A DNA stretch of 64,000 nucleotides from positions 1-64,000 of the forward strand of contig CANRSX010000006.1 of NCBI GenBank assembly GCA_947642555.1, in the 5' to 3' direction. The position numbers and the translations under genes are program-made. This document shows, piece by piece, positions 42,616 to 52,375 of the stretch. The notes beneath the pieces are model-generated. The model had not been told where the DNA came from and searched no databases. It was given only the letters and a program-made list of their open reading frames with translations. Numbering within the stretch: the first letter of the stretch is position 1; each line of letters opens with the position of its first letter. This DNA is from an uncultured Roseburia sp. (GTDB taxonomy: Bacteria > Bacillota > Clostridia > Lachnospirales > Lachnospiraceae).

Positions 42616-44398
42616 AGCCTTCTCCTTTCCGGCAGAACGGAAATGCGATCCCGACCTGCGCCCCCGCGCCCGGCCGGTTTGTAAACGAAAACAAAGCGTC
42701 CGGGTACACCTGCCTGCACCTTAATACTACATTTGATATTCCTATGTGTCCGGACTGTTCCAAAAACGCTGTCCCGCAGCCGGATTTTTCCCGGTCCGTT
42801 TCCCCGCGCGTGCGGTCCGACAATGCGCGCAGCACATCAAGCGCCTCCGCGGAATATCCCCCGCCGCTATCCCAGATCTGAATCTGCAGCTGTCCCGCGG
42901 CACAGGTGATTTCGACCTGTATCCTTAATATGGTTCCCAGAACCGCCTCGTGCTTGATGGAATTTTCCACAAAATTTAAGATCAGAAGCGGCACCACCGC
43001 CGCATCCCGGCACTCCGGCGCGCAGTCTGTCCCAAGCGTAAGGCTGTTCGGATAGCGGATTTTCGACAGCTCGATATAATTTTCCACCAGTGAAAGCTCC
43101 TCGGAAAGCGGCACGGTCTGGCCGGAGGATAAGGTGTAGCGCAGATGGCGGCTTAAGTTCGTCAGCATTTTCCTCGCCAGATCCGAGTGATCCGTCTCCG
43201 TCAGCTGATATGCCGTGTTCAGGCAGTTGATCATAAAATGCGGCGTGATCTGCTGCTTTAAATACTGGATCTCGAGCTCCTTGCGCCCGAGCTTCTGCTC
43301 ATAGGCGTCGATCTTTAAATCACGGATCTCGGAAACCATCTCGTTAAACGCGCGGAACATCATCTGAAATTCCTCCGGCTGGCGCTCCTCCGGCACCCGG
43401 ACCGCGGTATCCCCGGACCGGAACCTGCGCAGCGCTTTGGTCAGCGTCGTCACCGGCTGCCAGATTCCTCTTTTCAGAAAGAAAAACAACAGCACCCAGA
43501 TCAGAAGAAAAGAGACAGACACAATCAGGATCACATATACCAGGGAGCGCCCGTTGTCCGAGACCGCGGAATACGGCATGATCCTGACCAGATACAGCCC
43601 GGCGTGCTCCAGCGGCTCATACACCGCAAGCTGCTTTTCCCCCTCCATCCAGAATACCGTACAGCCCGCCTGCCCGGGCTCCGCGGGATCAAACCGGATC
43701 TCCCCGGCTCCTCCGCTCTCTCCCCGCGCCAGCAGTGTCCCCTCCGGCTCCCCGCCATTTTCCCTTTCTTTCCCCCGCGGAAGCAGCGTCCCGTCCGGCT
43801 CCGAAAAGCAGAACTGCTCCCCGGCGGCCGCATTAAGAAGCGTGTCCGCCCCGATCCACACCCCGATCCAGGAATAGCGGTCGGAAATCATTTTTACGAA
43901 ATAATCCCCCTCCGTTGTCTGAAGCAGGATCCAGGATGAAAAATCCGCATCCTCCCGCGCGATCGCCTCCAGAAGATTCTTTCGCATGATAAGAAACGAA
44001 TTACTGTCATGCAGAGCGGACAGGTAACAGTCTTTTTCCGGAAGATAGCAGAAAAAACCGTCCATGCCGTAAACAGGCAGCGCGTTTTTAAAGCTTTTTT
44101 CCAGCCGGTGCAGCGCACGGTACCATTGCAGGCTCCCGCCATCCGCATATCGGAGCGTGACAAGATCCGCGTCATTTGTAATCACTGTGTATAAAAACGT
44201 CTCCGCGCGGGAAAATTCGTGATCCATCTGCCTCTGATACAGCGTCACCGTATCCTGCGTGTTCCGGTACACCCGCTCTAAAAGCATGGAAAACGCGGCG
44301 CGGTTGTTAAAGCTGACAAGTGCGGTAAACAGCAGCGCGAGAAAAAGCAGCAGAAAGGCTGTATAAAAACGTATGGACTTCGTTCTGACGGTCCGCAT
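42593..44398 (-). CDS. YesM-type sensor histidine kinase
   Basis: 601 residues from ATG 44398, 11 bases after AAGGAGG; the GTG at 44410 abuts the site and is less likely. TM1 is FYTAFLLLFLALLFTALVSF, then an extracellular sensor of about 260 residues, then TM2 LVYVILIVSVSFLLIWVLLFFF and HAMP. Kinase core with H387 in QQITPHFMINC, and HATPase_c with ENSIKHE and IWDSGGGYS. Paired with the overlapping YesN gene. Extracellular domain sequence differs from the 27342 kinase, so a different signal is likely. Confidence 0.9.
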   Translation of the reverse strand: MRTVRTKSIRFYTAFLLLFLALLFTALVSFNNRAAFSMLLERVYRNTQDTVTLYQRQMDHEFSRAETFLYTVITNDADLVTLRYADGGSLQWYRALHRLEKSFKNALPVYGMDGFFCYLPEKDCYLSALHDSNSFLIMRKNLLEAIAREDADFSSWILLQTTEGDYFVKMISDRYSWIGVWIGADTLLNAAAGEQFCFSEPDGTLLPRGKERENGGEPEGTLLARGESGGAGEIRFDPAEPGQAGCTVFWMEGEKQLAVYEPLEHAGLYLVRIMPYSAVSDNGRSLVYVILIVSVSFLLIWVLLFFFLKRGIWQPVTTLTKALRRFRSGDTAVRVPEERQPEEFQMMFRAFNEMVSEIRDLKIDAYEQKLGRKELEIQYLKQQITPHFMINCLNTAYQLTETDHSDLARKMLTNLSRHLRYTLSSGQTVPLSEELSLVENYIELSKIRYPNSLTLGTDCAPECRDAAVVPLLILNFVENSIKHEAVLGTILRIQVEITCAAGQLQIQIWDSGGGYSAEALDVLRALSDRTRGETDREKSGCGTAFLEQSGHIGISNVVLRCRQVYPDALFSFTNRPGAGAQVGIAFPFCRKGEGCESADCG

Positions 44399-44465
44399 CG
44401 AAAGCTCCACCTCCTTATGAGATCCCCTGCATCCTTACGTCAGGGTGCAGAGCGATCTCACGTTC

Positions 44466-44494
44466 AGTGTATCGGACACGCAAAAAAACGTCAA
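44466..44494 (-). promoter_or_regulatory. Promoter of the second YesM/YesN operon
   Basis: Minus strand TTGACG (44494-44489), 17 bp, TACACT (44471-44466), about 70 bp before the start. The gap 44399-44602 otherwise holds only a GC-rich palindrome (CGCGCTGCGCGC, about 44577-44588) that may end the holA transcript. Confidence 0.55.
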
Positions 44495-44602
44495 GAAAGG
44501 ACCCCGGAATTACCCGGGATCCCATTCAGGTTCGCAGAAATGTTTCAGTTAAACGCAGGATTGTAACAAACGCCGCCGCGCTGCGCGCACCGGCTTATTG
44601 TA

Positions 44603-45622
44603 TCAAACGCTGCCGCGCCTCGCCGTCGCCGCGCTGTAGCGCACCAGAAACAGCTCCACCGCCATCTGATCATTCATCTTCCCTGTCTTTACCGCCTCCT
44701 CGAGCTCCGCCGCATCGCAAAGCGCCTGCTTTAGCTGCTCCGCCGTAAACCCCTTCGCCTGCATCACGCTGCGGCGCACCGCAAACGGCGGGATCCCGGC
44801 TTTCTGCGCCATCGTCTTATTGTCAAAGCCCTTTGCCGACATATCGCGCAGATGAAACAGGATCAGAAACTGCCTGCTGATCAGATACAGGATGAGCATC
44901 GGCGGTTCCTTTAAGGTCAGCAGATCATAATAGAGATCCAGCGCTTTTCTCTGATTGTGCTCCGCGATGGCATTCACCATCTCAAACACCTTATTCTGCG
45001 TCTGTTCCGTGACAACGGCGTTCACATCCTCCGCCGTAATCACGTCCCGTCCCATCGTATAGCACACCAGCTTTTCTAACTCCCGGTCAATATTTCCCAT
45101 GTCCGTCCCGGTCCGCCCGAGAAACAGCTGCAGGACAGAGCCCGTAATGTTTTTCCCCTCTTTTTTCAGCCGGGTGACAATCCAGCGCGTCAGAAGCTCC
45201 TCGTTCTGCGCCGCGAACTCCACAACAGCGCCGTATTTTTTTGCCGCCTTGTACATCTTCGACCGCTTGTCCACTTCCTCCTCCACAAAGAGCAGGCAGG
45301 TCTGCGGCGCCACCTGTCCGAGATATTCCGCAAGCTCCTCGCAGGCATTCTTAAAAAACCCGCTCTTCTCGATCACGATCACCCTGCGCTCCGCAAAAAA
45401 GGGCAGCGTCTCCGCCAGATCGATCACCTCGCGCGGGTTCGTCTCCTTCCCCTCATACACCGTAAGGTTCATGTCATCCCCCGCGGACATCATGCCTCCC
45501 CCGTCTGAAAGCGCTGTCTTAAGCTTGTCGCGGTACTGCTTTTTCAGATAATCCTCCGGCCCGTATAAAAGGTAAATCTGCCGGAACGATCCTGTCCTGA
45601 TATCATCGTCAATTGTCTTCAT
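44603..45622 (-). CDS. holA: DNA polymerase III subunit delta
   Basis: Clamp-loader subunit, 339 residues. It shows QIYLLYGPEDYLKKQYRDKL at the start, LAETLPFFAERRVIVIEKSGFF, DMGNIDRELEKLVCY and a C-terminal helical collar domain with MILYLISRQFLILFHL. The location directly after comEC is the usual clostridial order. It is essential for processive replication. 132 bp separate it from comEC. Confidence 0.94.
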   Translation of the reverse strand: MKTIDDDIRTGSFRQIYLLYGPEDYLKKQYRDKLKTALSDGGGMMSAGDDMNLTVYEGKETNPREVIDLAETLPFFAERRVIVIEKSGFFKNACEELAEYLGQVAPQTCLLFVEEEVDKRSKMYKAAKKYGAVVEFAAQNEELLTRWIVTRLKKEGKNITGSVLQLFLGRTGTDMGNIDRELEKLVCYTMGRDVITAEDVNAVVTEQTQNKVFEMVNAIAEHNQRKALDLYYDLLTLKEPPMLILYLISRQFLILFHLRDMSAKGFDNKTMAQKAGIPPFAVRRSVMQAKGFTAEQLKQALCDAAELEEAVKTGKMNDQMAVELFLVRYSAATARRGSV

Positions 45623-45754
45623 CTTTCTGCCATATTCCCCGTATCCTGTGATCCGGCCATCCTCTCTGGCATGGCCGCCTGTGCCTTCGCTCCTAATTAT
45701 ATCAGAAATTCCTGTTTTTTCAATTGCCGAAAATACGGCGGCTGTAAAGAACCG

Positions 45755-48124
45755 TCAGCGCGCCGCGCGGTCCGCATACGTCCAGACACGCACCGCGCCG
45801 TGCTTTAAGGTCAGCCGGATCTGCCCGGATTCCATCGTAAAAAAGATCCCGCTGCCCGATGCCCGGATGTGAGCGACCGCCTCCTCTCCGGGATGCCCGT
45901 AGCTGTTTTCGGCCGCGCAGGAAACCGTTGTCACAAGCGGACGCAGCGCGGCGAGCCACTCTTTCGAATTCGAGTGATCCGATCCGTGATGGGCCGCCTT
46001 GTAAAACGTCACGCTCCCCGTCATCTCCCGCAGCAGCTTCTCTTCCTCCGCGATCCCGATATCCCCGGTAAACAGGCCGGTAAACGCCCCCTCCTCATAC
46101 CGCAGGACCAGAGACGCCGCGTTCCGGTCCGTCCCTGCTGCCGTCCTGGCGGACGGATGAAGCGCCAGAAGCCTTGCCTCCCCCAGATACAGACTGTCTC
46201 CGGCATCCATGTATACAAGCTTCGTCCCGTTTTCCGCGGCAAGCGTTTCCAGCTTCTGGTGCGCCTCGTCCCGCACGATCCCGGCGGAGAGCACCAGGCA
46301 GCGGATTTCATACCCCTGTTCCAACAGCTCCGTCAGCCCCGAGATATGATCGCTGTCCGCATGGGAGACCACCCAGCAGTCGATCCGCCGGACGCCGTTA
46401 TATTTCAGAAACGGCAGGATCCGGTATTCTCCCACCTTCTTCACATCCGAGCTGCCGCCGTCTACAAACGCCGTATATCCCTGTGTTGTCCGCACAAAAC
46501 AGCCGTCTCCCTGTCCCACGTCCAGCACATCCAGCTCAAATCCGCGGTGCGGCGGCACGAGAAGCAGCGCGAGAAGGCCGGCCGCCAGCATGGAAAGACC
46601 AAAGGGCCGCGCCGGCACATCCTGCCGCTTCCTCCGATACAGGTACAGCGTGGCTGCCGCCAGTATCAAGTAATACACGGCCAGACGCGCAGGCGACGGC
46701 CGGCCGGTCACATGCATCGCCCCCGGCAGCCCTGCACAGACGCCGCAGAGCCACCGGATCATCGCGAGCAGCTTCTGACAGGGCAGCAGCACGACGCCGG
46801 CGATCCGAAGCGACCACAGTCCCGCGATCCCTCCCGCCACGCCGACCGCAAGCAGTACGCCCATCAGCGGAAGGATCAGCAGGTTCATGAAAATCGCGTA
46901 CACCGGTATCTCATAATAATACCACGCGGCGAGCGGCAGCGTGGCAAGCTGGATCGCCGCGCCGGAAAAGAGCGCCCGGCCCGCTTTTCCCCACCAGGTA
47001 TCCGAATATGACGCCGCCCCGCTCACCCAGGCCGCCCCGAGCACTGCCGCGAACGAAAACTGAAATCCGGCGTCCCACAGCAGGAACGGATTGCCCCACA
47101 AAAGAAGCAGCGCCGCTCCTCCGAGCGCATTTAAGGTATCGTATGCCCTCCCGAGCGCCCCGGCGAGAAGAAGCATCAGAAACATGAACACTGCGCGCTG
47201 CACGGAAGTCCCGAAGCCCACCATGGTACCGTAGGCGCACATGATCCCTCCCGCCGCTGCCCCCGCGAAAAGGAATCCCAGCCCTCTTTTTCGCAGGAAA
47301 CGGTACAAAGCCATCCCGATCACGGAGATATGCAGCCCGGAAATCGCCATGATATGGGACAGGCCGCCGGCCTGATACAGCTTTCTGGTCTGTGCGTCCA
47401 GAAGCCCCTTATCCCCGAGCACCATCGTGGCAAGCACGCCGCCCTCCTCCGGCTCCATCACGGCCTGATAGACGTCCCTGACCCGCAGACGAAGCTGCCA
47501 GAGCCCCTCCCTAACGCGGCTCATGTTCCCTTCCGTCCCAAGCAGCCGGCTGTTTTTCAGGCGAAACGCGACGCCGCGCGTCTCATAATAGGAAGCCTCG
47601 TCAAAACTCCCCTCATTTGACGCAGGTTCAAATAAATCCGCTGTTCCGTTTAAAATCAGGATTTCTCCGATCGATGCAGAATCGGTATCCGAAGAGACGA
47701 GAATCCGGCCACAGGGAACCGGCGTCATCTCTGACTGATGTTCCATAGAATGTCCTATGATACAGGACTTTAGTTCGTAGATGTACTGATTATTCTGAAA
47801 TTTTTTTGTGGAAAGCTCCCCCTGCACCAGCAGCGGCATCCCGTCGGTCACATACTGCCGGTATTCCTCCCTGCGGCATTCTGCGCTCCTGTAATGAAAG
47901 CCGCCGATCAGCGACATCGCAATACAGCACGCCAGGCGAAGCCGCAGCCGTCCGGTTCCGGGCCGTGTCTTCTGCCCGGACGCGTATCGCTTCCGCCAGA
48001 TCACACCCCCATACAGCGCCGCAGCCGCAAGAAAGACAGCCGGCCACAGCCGTCCCCCGTATGCGGCAGCCGCAATTCCGGCGCTAAGGCCTGCCGCCAT
48101 CCCGCACAATGGCCTGCGCAGCAT
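45755..48124 (-). CDS. comEC: ComEC/Rec2 DNA-uptake channel
   Basis: Inner-membrane channel for transformation DNA, 789 residues. The N-terminal DUF4131 region is followed by the Competence domain starting AGGLSHIMAISGLHISVIGMALY. A metallo-beta-lactamase domain follows with LDVGQGDGCFVRT, CWVVSHADSDHISGL (metal site) and FYKAAHHGSDHSNS. Length and domains are complete. Its stop is near 45755 and no secretion partner is seen. In the same operon as comEA; the other competence genes are not in the window, so transformability is unproven. Confidence 0.94.
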   Translation of the reverse strand: MLRRPLCGMAAGLSAGIAAAAYGGRLWPAVFLAAAALYGGVIWRKRYASGQKTRPGTGRLRLRLACCIAMSLIGGFHYRSAECRREEYRQYVTDGMPLLVQGELSTKKFQNNQYIYELKSCIIGHSMEHQSEMTPVPCGRILVSSDTDSASIGEILILNGTADLFEPASNEGSFDEASYYETRGVAFRLKNSRLLGTEGNMSRVREGLWQLRLRVRDVYQAVMEPEEGGVLATMVLGDKGLLDAQTRKLYQAGGLSHIMAISGLHISVIGMALYRFLRKRGLGFLFAGAAAGGIMCAYGTMVGFGTSVQRAVFMFLMLLLAGALGRAYDTLNALGGAALLLLWGNPFLLWDAGFQFSFAAVLGAAWVSGAASYSDTWWGKAGRALFSGAAIQLATLPLAAWYYYEIPVYAIFMNLLILPLMGVLLAVGVAGGIAGLWSLRIAGVVLLPCQKLLAMIRWLCGVCAGLPGAMHVTGRPSPARLAVYYLILAAATLYLYRRKRQDVPARPFGLSMLAAGLLALLLVPPHRGFELDVLDVGQGDGCFVRTTQGYTAFVDGGSSDVKKVGEYRILPFLKYNGVRRIDCWVVSHADSDHISGLTELLEQGYEIRCLVLSAGIVRDEAHQKLETLAAENGTKLVYMDAGDSLYLGEARLLALHPSARTAAGTDRNAASLVLRYEEGAFTGLFTGDIGIAEEEKLLREMTGSVTFYKAAHHGSDHSNSKEWLAALRPLVTTVSCAAENSYGHPGEEAVAHIRASGSGIFFTMESGQIRLTLKHGAVRVWTYADRAAR

Positions 48125-48154
48125 ATAATCCCCCCATTCTGTTTTCCTCCTCCG

Positions 48155-49147
48155 TCATTTTTCCGTTTCCTGTTCCGTTGACTCCTCCGTGTCCACACTC
48201 TCCGTCCCCGCCACATAGTCCAGATTTCTCTCATAGATATCACTCATCGCAAAGCTGTCGCGGTATACCCCGCTGGTATCCCCCTTCACCGAGATCTGCA
48301 CCTTGCTGACATTCGAAAGCTCGGATAAGGAATCCACGATCGAGTAGATGACGATCGCCTCGTTGACCCGGTAGTCCTGATTGCGGAACGTCTCATCCAG
48401 GCTGACAAAGCAGACGCCGTCCGCCACGGACACGCTCATCAGCTTGGTTCCCTCCGGCACCGCGGCTTTCGCCCCCGCCGTGACCGGTCCCTCCAGAAGC
48501 TGCTCCATCACCAGCTTTTCCATGGATATATTACTGCTGTAGTAAACCTCCTCGCGCACCTCTTTGACCAGCGCGTCCCCGGACTCATTAGAAAAATAGA
48601 GCGTCAGGGTCGTATTCTGAATCGAATTGATCTGCTCGCCCGGATTCTCGACAAAGCTGTCCGGCGTCATGCTTCCGACCAGATTTCCCTTCGCGTCCGT
48701 AAGCGGCGCCTCCCCGATATAAAACGCCACGCAGTCCACGCCTTCAATCTGCGTCATGGTGCGCACAATGGCCGCTCTGCACAGCACTTCCTCCACCGCG
48801 CTCATCCGGCTGTAGTTCTCATGAAAACGCAGCGTCAGAATCACGCCGTCCAGCGAATAGCTCAGGATCGTCACATCACCCGGAATCGGCTTTTTGTACT
48901 CCACATTCTCCGCATCCGAGCAGAGTACGCCCAGAAACTCGCCGATCAGTCCGTCCGTGTCCGTAGCCACCGGCTCATACTCCACCTTGACCAGCCGGCT
49001 GTTATCCTTGCTTAAATATTCAATATGATATCTGCTCTCTGTCTGCTCTTCCCCGCATCCCGCTGCACCGGAAAATGGCAGCGCCAGAAAAAACGCCATA
49101 CACAGACAGACGCATCTGCGTATCCTCTCACAGACTGCCCGTCCCAT
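48155..49147 (-). CDS. GerMN-domain lipoprotein
   Basis: 330 residues: signal peptide with lipobox SGAAGC (C31), then two GerMN (sporulation/spore-germination-type) domains. The first has LRFHENYSRMSAVEEVLCRAA and the second LYFSNESGDALVKE...LVMEQLLEGPV. Domain-linked variants occur with the WalR/WalK-like kinases. It lies between the sensor kinase and comEC and is probably an envelope protein. The C-terminus is acidic (TESVDTEESTEQE). ATG 49147 has AAAGGAGG. Confidence 0.88.
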   Translation of the reverse strand: MGRAVCERIRRCVCLCMAFFLALPFSGAAGCGEEQTESRYHIEYLSKDNSRLVKVEYEPVATDTDGLIGEFLGVLCSDAENVEYKKPIPGDVTILSYSLDGVILTLRFHENYSRMSAVEEVLCRAAIVRTMTQIEGVDCVAFYIGEAPLTDAKGNLVGSMTPDSFVENPGEQINSIQNTTLTLYFSNESGDALVKEVREEVYYSSNISMEKLVMEQLLEGPVTAGAKAAVPEGTKLMSVSVADGVCFVSLDETFRNQDYRVNEAIVIYSIVDSLSELSNVSKVQISVKGDTSGVYRDSFAMSDIYERNLDYVAGTESVDTEESTEQETEK

Positions 49148-49255
49148 ATCTGCCTCCTTTTTTCAAACATCCCGGGCCCGCGTCCGGCGTGATCCCGGGT
49201 TTATGCGTTCCTGTCCTTACGCCCCGGGGGTCTTCCCGCTTCACACTCCCCGGAA

Positions 49256-50701
49256 TCAGGGAATATAATTCAGCGGGATCCGCACGTTAAATATCGTGCC
49301 TTCCCCCTCGGTGGAAAACGCCCGGATCGCTCCCCGGTGCATCAGCACCACGCTGCGCGTGATCGCAAGCCCGAGTCCGGTCCCGCCGATTTCCCTTGAG
49401 TGCGACTTATCCACCCGGTAAAAACGCTCATAAATATGTCCGATCGCATCCGCCGGAATCCCGATCCCGGAATCCTCCACCTTCAGATAAAAATACTGGT
49501 GATCCGCATTTAAGGACACGTGCACCCAGCCGCCCTCGCGATTATACTTGATCGCATTTTCCACAAGATTGGTGATCGCGAGCGTCAGCTTGACCTCGTC
49601 CACATCCGCCGATACCGGGCGGAAGCTCTCGAGCACCAGCTCGATCTTCTGCTTTTCCGCAATCGGCTTTAACCGCTTTAAGATCTGTTCGAGCAGATCG
49701 ATGATGTTGATATTGGAAATATTTAACCCCGCCGCGGATTTATCCATCTTGACCAGAGAGAGCAGGTCGTTGATGATCTTCGTCTCACGGTCCACCTCAT
49801 TTCCGATGTCCGCCATAAATTCCTGGTAGAGCTCGATCGGCGCGTTCTCCATACTGTTTAAGGAATCCGCCAGGACCTTCATCGAGGTGAGGGGCGTCTT
49901 TAGCTCATGGGACACATTTGAGACAAACTCTTCCCGCGAATCATTTAAAATCTTCATCCGCCCGAGCATCCTGTTAAATTTTTCACAGATCTGAATCGTC
50001 TCGGTGTAATCATTTACCGCCAGCACGTCATCCCCGTATCCCGCCTGCACCAGGCCGATCGAATGCGACAGCTCATAAAACGGCCGCACCAGATGCGCCG
50101 CAACGATATAGCTGAACAGGATCACGACAAAGATGATGACCAGCTCCATCACAAGCGTGTTGCGCGAGAGGTATTCCAGATTCATCCGGATGCTGTCCGT
50201 GGACACGCTCACCATCATCACGCCGGCGACCCTGCGCTCCTGTGTCCCCTCCACGGTCTGCATCAGCGGAATCGTCATTTCGATATAGCGGTTCTCCGAA
50301 TCGTATTTTGTGATCTCATCCCCGTTAAAGCTCTTGATGACCTCCTCGGAGATGATCGTCCTCCCGGTATCCAGATCGTAGGTATCCTTCGCGATGTGAA
50401 AGCTCTCGTCAATGATCATAACGCGGCCGTCATAAACCGTGGAGAGCTGCTGAAGCTGCACGTCAACCATGCCCGCCATATTCGGATCGTTCAGATAATC
50501 ATAAGAAATAATCTGATTCGCAAGCACCTTGGCCTGACTTAAGATCTCACTCGTGCGCAGTGACACCGCACGGCTCTCATAAGAACCGAGCATCCCGGCG
50601 CGAAGCAGGACGCCCGGTATGACTCCGAGCAGGATGCCGATCAGCATCAGCCGGAATTTCAGACTTTTTATAAAATCTGTCAAACGTTTGAATTTTGCCA
50701 T
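49256..50701 (-). CDS. Sensor histidine kinase, WalK/PhoR-like
   Basis: 481 residues. TM1 about 17-34, a short extracellular sensor, TM2 about 183-202, HAMP (LVRPFYELSHSIG), HisKA with H265 in NVSHELKTPLTSMK, and HATPase (NLVENAIKYNREGG, GSGIGIPAD-like and GTGLGLAITR). No PAS domain is evident, unlike classical WalK. ATG 50701 is preferred over GTG 50710; neither has a good ribosome binding site. It is 12 bp after the response regulator, so coupled translation is likely. Governs envelope or cell-wall genes by family analogy. Confidence 0.9.
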   Translation of the reverse strand: MAKFKRLTDFIKSLKFRLMLIGILLGVIPGVLLRAGMLGSYESRAVSLRTSEILSQAKVLANQIISYDYLNDPNMAGMVDVQLQQLSTVYDGRVMIIDESFHIAKDTYDLDTGRTIISEEVIKSFNGDEITKYDSENRYIEMTIPLMQTVEGTQERRVAGVMMVSVSTDSIRMNLEYLSRNTLVMELVIIFVVILFSYIVAAHLVRPFYELSHSIGLVQAGYGDDVLAVNDYTETIQICEKFNRMLGRMKILNDSREEFVSNVSHELKTPLTSMKVLADSLNSMENAPIELYQEFMADIGNEVDRETKIINDLLSLVKMDKSAAGLNISNINIIDLLEQILKRLKPIAEKQKIELVLESFRPVSADVDEVKLTLAITNLVENAIKYNREGGWVHVSLNADHQYFYLKVEDSGIGIPADAIGHIYERFYRVDKSHSREIGGTGLGLAITRSVVLMHRGAIRAFSTEGEGTIFNVRIPLNYIP

Positions 50702-50713
50702 TCCACGCACCCG

Positions 50714-51406
<693 letters not shown>

Positions 51407-51407
51407 C

Positions 51408-52271
51408 TCACTTCACCTTTATGTCATCTTTAATCCGATTATATAAGCCTTCCTTGATCCCACGGATCTGCATGATCTCCTCCGGCGAGGAAAAGCCGCC
51501 GTTTTCTTCCCGGTACGCAATGATATCCTCCGCCTTTGACTGTCCGATCCCCGAAAGGGTCGTCAGCTCCTCCGCCGTGGCCGTATTCAGATTCACGCGG
51601 TGGTCCTCCCCGCCGGACGGTCCGTCTCCTCCCTGCGGATCAGACGCTCCCCCTGTCCCGGGCACTCCGGCGGATCCCGTCGCTGCATCCGCTCCCTGTG
51701 AAATCATGCCGGACGCCGCCTCTTCCTTTGTCGGGACAAAAATCATCTGTCCGTCCCTGACCGGCTCCGCCTGATTGACCGAGCGGTCGCTGGCGTCCTC
51801 CGACAGGCCGCCGGCCATGGCAACCGCCTCGCAGACCCGGCTGCCGGGCGCAAGGACATATACCCCCGGCGTCTGCACCGCTCCGCAGACATGCACATAG
51901 CACAGGCCGTCGGATTCCCCCGCAGGGGCGTCTTCGTCCGCGCCGGTGTCTTGCGTGGATTCTCCCGCCGCGCCGGTCTTTTGCGTGGATTCTCCCGCCG
52001 CGCGGGAAGCCTTCTCCGCGGCTATCGTCTCCTGTCCGGCCGCAGCAGTCCCCGCCAGCGCGATCCCACAGCCGTCAGCCGCCGTCCCCGCCAGCGCGAT
52101 CCCGCAGCCGTCAGCCGCCGTCCCGCCGGCAGTCTCTGCCGTATCCAGTTGTGTATCCGCGTTTCTCTGTTCGAAATAAACCGTGTGATCCGTACCGCAT
52201 CCCGCCTGCACTGCAGCCAGCAGTACAGACAGAAAAGTTACGGTGAAAATCATTCTAAAATGCTTTCTCAT
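51408..52271 (-). CDS. comEA: ComEA-family DNA receptor with repeat-rich linker
   Basis: 287 residues. An N-terminal signal/anchor (MRKHFRMIFTVTFLSVLLAA, then VQAGC, perhaps a lipid anchor) is followed by a long Ala/Gly/Thr spacer (about 30-115) with tandem repeats. Next come an SLBB domain (YVHVCGAVQTPGVYVLAPGSRV) and a HhH pair at the C-terminus (VNLNTATAEELTTLSGIGQSKAEDIIAYREENGGF). ATG 52271 has AAGGAGG; the longer frame does not. Receives double-stranded DNA for ComEC. First gene of the operon. Confidence 0.92.
   Translation of the reverse strand: MRKHFRMIFTVTFLSVLLAAVQAGCGTDHTVYFEQRNADTQLDTAETAGGTAADGCGIALAGTAADGCGIALAGTAAAGQETIAAEKASRAAGESTQKTGAAGESTQDTGADEDAPAGESDGLCYVHVCGAVQTPGVYVLAPGSRVCEAVAMAGGLSEDASDRSVNQAEPVRDGQMIFVPTKEEAASGMISQGADAATGSAGVPGTGGASDPQGGDGPSGGEDHRVNLNTATAEELTTLSGIGQSKAEDIIAYREENGGFSSPEEIMQIRGIKEGLYNRIKDDIKVK
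51941..52000 (-). repeat. Two 30-bp tandem repeats in the comEA linker
   Basis: 51941-51970 and 51971-52000 agree at 28 of 30 positions. They encode two AGESTQ-x-TGA units. Confidence 0.85.
52048..52119 (-). repeat. Two 36-bp tandem repeats in the comEA linker
   Basis: 52048-52083 and 52084-52119 differ at one base in 36, and a partial third copy follows. They encode the repeated peptide GTAADGCGIALA. Recent duplication is likely. Confidence 0.9.
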
Positions 52272-52339
52272 AAGCATCCTCCTTCTGTCCTGAACTCTGA
52301 AAAAACAGGAGAGAGGAGTCCTCAATGCCCACTGAAATC

Positions 52340-52368
52340 ATTTTAACGAAAATTGTGAGTTATGACAA
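52340..52368 (-). promoter_or_regulatory. Promoter of the comEA-walRK-like-gerMN-comEC-holA operon
   Basis: Minus strand TTGTCA (52368-52363), 17 bp, TAAAAT (52345-52340), about 65 bp before comEA ATG. The -35 lies just past the end of the preceding lipoprotein gene (52376). It gives the operon an independent start. Confidence 0.68.
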
Positions 52369-52375
52369 GAGAATT

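Noticed and set aside
45869-47011. Long plus-strand open frame of 380 codons opposite comEC
   Set aside because: High-GC antisense shadow: Arg/Pro/His-rich, no ribosome binding site, and the comEC frame on the other strand is conserved throughout.
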